DNA from: an uncultured Selenomonadales bacterium
GTDB lineage: Bacteria > Bacillota > Negativicutes > Selenomonadales > Selenomonadaceae
Direction of reading: 5' to 3'
Assembly: GCA_946543495.1 (NCBI GenBank)
Contig: CAMNLS010000013.1
Coordinates: forward strand, 1-15,859
DNA: 15,859 bases
In this document: positions 14,364-15,859 of the stretch, piece by piece
How positions within the stretch are numbered: position 1 is the stretch's first letter
Layout of the letters: every line of letters begins with the position of its first letter
Notes under the pieces: model-generated
Databases searched by the model: none
Seen by the model: the letters and a program-made list of their open reading frames with translations, nothing else
Told to the model about the DNA's origin: nothing
Translations under genes and position numbers: made by a program

Positions 14364-15859
14364 ATGGCAAACAACGCAAATATAATGATGATAGCTCCGA
14401 ATCAACCGGCATCGTCGCCGCGTACACAGACAACTTCTTCAACGCGGGCGAATTCGACGCCAAAATATAGACAGTCGACACGAGCAAGCAAAAGAAATTT
14501 CAACTCGACTTTCGATAAGGTCAATGCCAAGCTCGATGAAGTCAAGCAAAGTATTCAAGACTTGATTGACGCTGAACAGACAGCCGCGCAGGTCGAACCG
14601 GACACGAAAGAATTTGATACGGAGACTGATAAACAATTAGCTCAAGGAAAGAGCGACACTCCGCAGGATGCACCTCAGCAGGACGAAAAAATTTCTTCCA
14701 AAGATAAGCCGAAGGATACAAAGCCCTTGCAAGAAGAGCCAACTGCGGATATTTCTTTTACTAAAGGTAAGGAAGATATAAAGCCTGTCGAGGCAAATGA
14801 GCCTGTCGAAGAAAGCCCTAACACGGATAATCAACCTGTAAATTTCTTCATGGCGAGTAGTATGGCGTATCTCTTCGGAATGAACTCGGAAGCACTCTTG
14901 GCGACAAAGCCTGTTATATCTTCCGAACCTTTGAAAGTTGGCGACGTTCAAGAAATTTCAACTGCACCAAATTTAATGACGCTTATACCGCAGCAAGGTG
15001 GCAACAATGCACAGTCGATGTTGAACATGTTAGGCAGTAGGTCATGGCGACCGATTGAACTTCAGCCGACGCCGCAATCACAACCAGTAGACGTTCCTGT
15101 TCAGCTAACGCCGCAAGCGCAATCCGTTGAAGTTCCTGTTCAGCCGACGCCGCAATCACAACCAGTCGACGTTCCTGTTCAGCCAACGACGCAAGCGCAA
15201 ACCGTTGACGTTCCTGTTCAGCCAACGACGCAAGCGCAAACCGTTGACGTTCCTGTTCAACCAATGACGCAGACTCAAGCCGTTGACGTTCCTGTTCAAC
15301 CGACGACGCAAGCGCAATCCGTTGACGTTCCTGTTCAACCGACGCAACAAGCACAACCAGTAGACGTTCCTGTTCAACCGACGACGCAAGCGCAAACCGT
15401 TGAAGTCCCTGTTCAACCGACGACGCAAGCGCAAGCCGTTGACGTTCCTGTTCAACCAATGACGCAGACTCAATCCGTTGACGTTCCTGTTCAACCGACG
15501 CAACAAGCACAACCAGTCGAAGTCCCTGTTCAGTCGACGACGCAGGCGCAAACCGTTGACGTTCCTGTTCAGCCGACGCCGCAAGCGCAACCCGTTGAAG
15601 TCCCTGTTCAGTCGACGACGCAGGGGCAAACCGTTGACGCTCCTGTTCAGCCGACGACGCAAGCGCAATCCGTTGACGTTCCTGTTCAACCGATGACGCA
15701 AGCGCAACCCGTTGACGTTCCTGTTCAACCGATGACGCAAGCGCAACCCGTTGAAGTCCCTGTTCAGCCGACGACGCAGGCGCAAACCGTTGACGTTCCT
15801 GTTCAGCCGACGACGCAAGCGCAAACCGTTGAAGTCCCTGTTCAGCCGACGACGCAAGC
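14364..15859 (+). CDS. Long Pro/Gln/Val-rich tandem-repeat protein (3' end beyond window)
   Basis: The frame is open from ATG 14364 to the window edge: 498 codons with no stop. It is not recognised. AGGTGAGG (14352-14359) is a good ribosome site 4-6 nt upstream. Residues 1-45 are polar and Ser/Thr/Arg-rich with no signal peptide. About 46-75 is a likely coiled coil (FDKVNAKLDEVKQSIQDLID). About 76-160 is charged and low in complexity (Lys/Glu/Asp/Pro). About 160-233 contains a short hydrophobic patch (VNFFMASSMAYLFGM). From residue 234 (base 15063) the protein is made of 13-residue units, QPTTQAQTVDVPV and variants, 20 complete copies plus a part. Such Pro/Gln/Val repeats often form extended stalks or linkers. 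Without a signal peptide, surface exposure would need a C-terminal secretion signal not visible here. It follows mnmA by 50 nt. It is a real gene on ribosome site and frame; the function is unknown. Confidence 0.85.
   Translation, partial: MANNANIMMIAPNQPASSPRTQTTSSTRANSTPKYRQSTRASKRNFNSTFDKVNAKLDEVKQSIQDLIDAEQTAAQVEPDTKEFDTETDKQLAQGKSDTPQDAPQQDEKISSKDKPKDTKPLQEEPTADISFTKGKEDIKPVEANEPVEESPNTDNQPVNFFMASSMAYLFGMNSEALLATKPVISSEPLKVGDVQEISTAPNLMTLIPQQGGNNAQSMLNMLGSRSWRPIELQPTPQSQPVDVPVQLTPQAQSVEVPVQPTPQSQPVDVPVQPTTQAQTVDVPVQPTTQAQTVDVPVQPMTQTQAVDVPVQPTTQAQSVDVPVQPTQQAQPVDVPVQPTTQAQTVEVPVQPTTQAQAVDVPVQPMTQTQSVDVPVQPTQQAQPVEVPVQSTTQAQTVDVPVQPTPQAQPVEVPVQSTTQGQTVDAPVQPTTQAQSVDVPVQPMTQAQPVDVPVQPMTQAQPVEVPVQPTTQAQTVDVPVQPTTQAQTVEVPVQPTTQ
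15063..15859 (+). repeat. 39-bp tandem repeat array, 20 full copies plus a partial copy
   Basis: Units start every 39 bp from 15063 to 15843 with no indel, so the 13-residue register is kept throughout. Units 4 and 5 (15180 and 15219) are identical in DNA. Most variation falls at protein positions 3, 4, 6, 8 and 10 (Asp or Glu). The array continues past the window. Confidence 0.97.

Noticed and set aside
14983..15857. Two long antisense ORFs (175 and 233 codons) rich in Arg/Leu/Asn or Glu/Gln/Arg repeats
   Set aside because: They are open only because the 39-bp repeat keeps every frame in phase. They have no ribosome site or non-repetitive head, and the sense frame explains the region better.
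15063..15859. CRISPR-like regular repeats
   Set aside because: The units abut directly with a constant 39-bp period, no unique spacers and a coherent reading frame; this is a protein-coding tandem repeat.

Overview
The window looks like a chromosomal segment of a diderm Firmicute, most likely a member of the Negativicutes (Selenomonas-like). This is an inference. Firmicute-type genes (YitT family, VanW-domain protein, many TTG/GTG starts behind strong AGGAGG sites) sit beside genes typical of an outer-membrane lifestyle (a Wzt-type O-antigen ABC ATPase and an RTX protein of the kind exported by type I secretion). No rRNA, tRNA, insertion sequence or CRISPR array was recognised.

Layout: (1) 1-1050, the 3' end of clpB and its terminator. 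(2) 1050-2450, a small protein with a double-glycine leader on +, facing a YitT-family membrane protein on -, with a shared bidirectional terminator between them. (3) 2500-3600, an HD-GYP protein whose central HD pair is replaced by Ser-Glu. (4) 3646-4000, a 79-residue acidic protein of unknown function with its own promoter and terminator. (5) 4018-6000, uvrB, starting at a TTG only 18 nt after that terminator. (6) 6030-8481, a large RTX/beta-solenoid protein gene split by an in-frame TAA, closed by a perfect 15-bp terminator. (7) 8517-11928, a probable operon of a chemotaxis receptor, a Wzt-like ABC ATPase and a ribbon-helix-helix-like protein. (8) 11929 to the end, a promoter followed by a VanW-domain protein, mnmA, and a long Pro/Gln/Val-rich protein built of 13-residue (39-bp) tandem repeats that runs off the window.

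The genes form housekeeping units (ClpB disaggregation, UvrB repair, MnmA tRNA thiolation) interleaved with surface and signalling genes: receptor, polysaccharide-export ATPase, RTX protein, GG-leader peptide, VanW protein and repeat protein. The accessory interest lies in the surface genes. Three observations stand out: the nonsense codon that separates the RTX secretion end from its N-terminal part; the open-ended 39-bp repeat gene, which lacks a stop in the window and is therefore easily missed or replaced by antisense shadow ORFs; and the degenerate HD-GYP protein. No complete new multi-gene system could be demonstrated.
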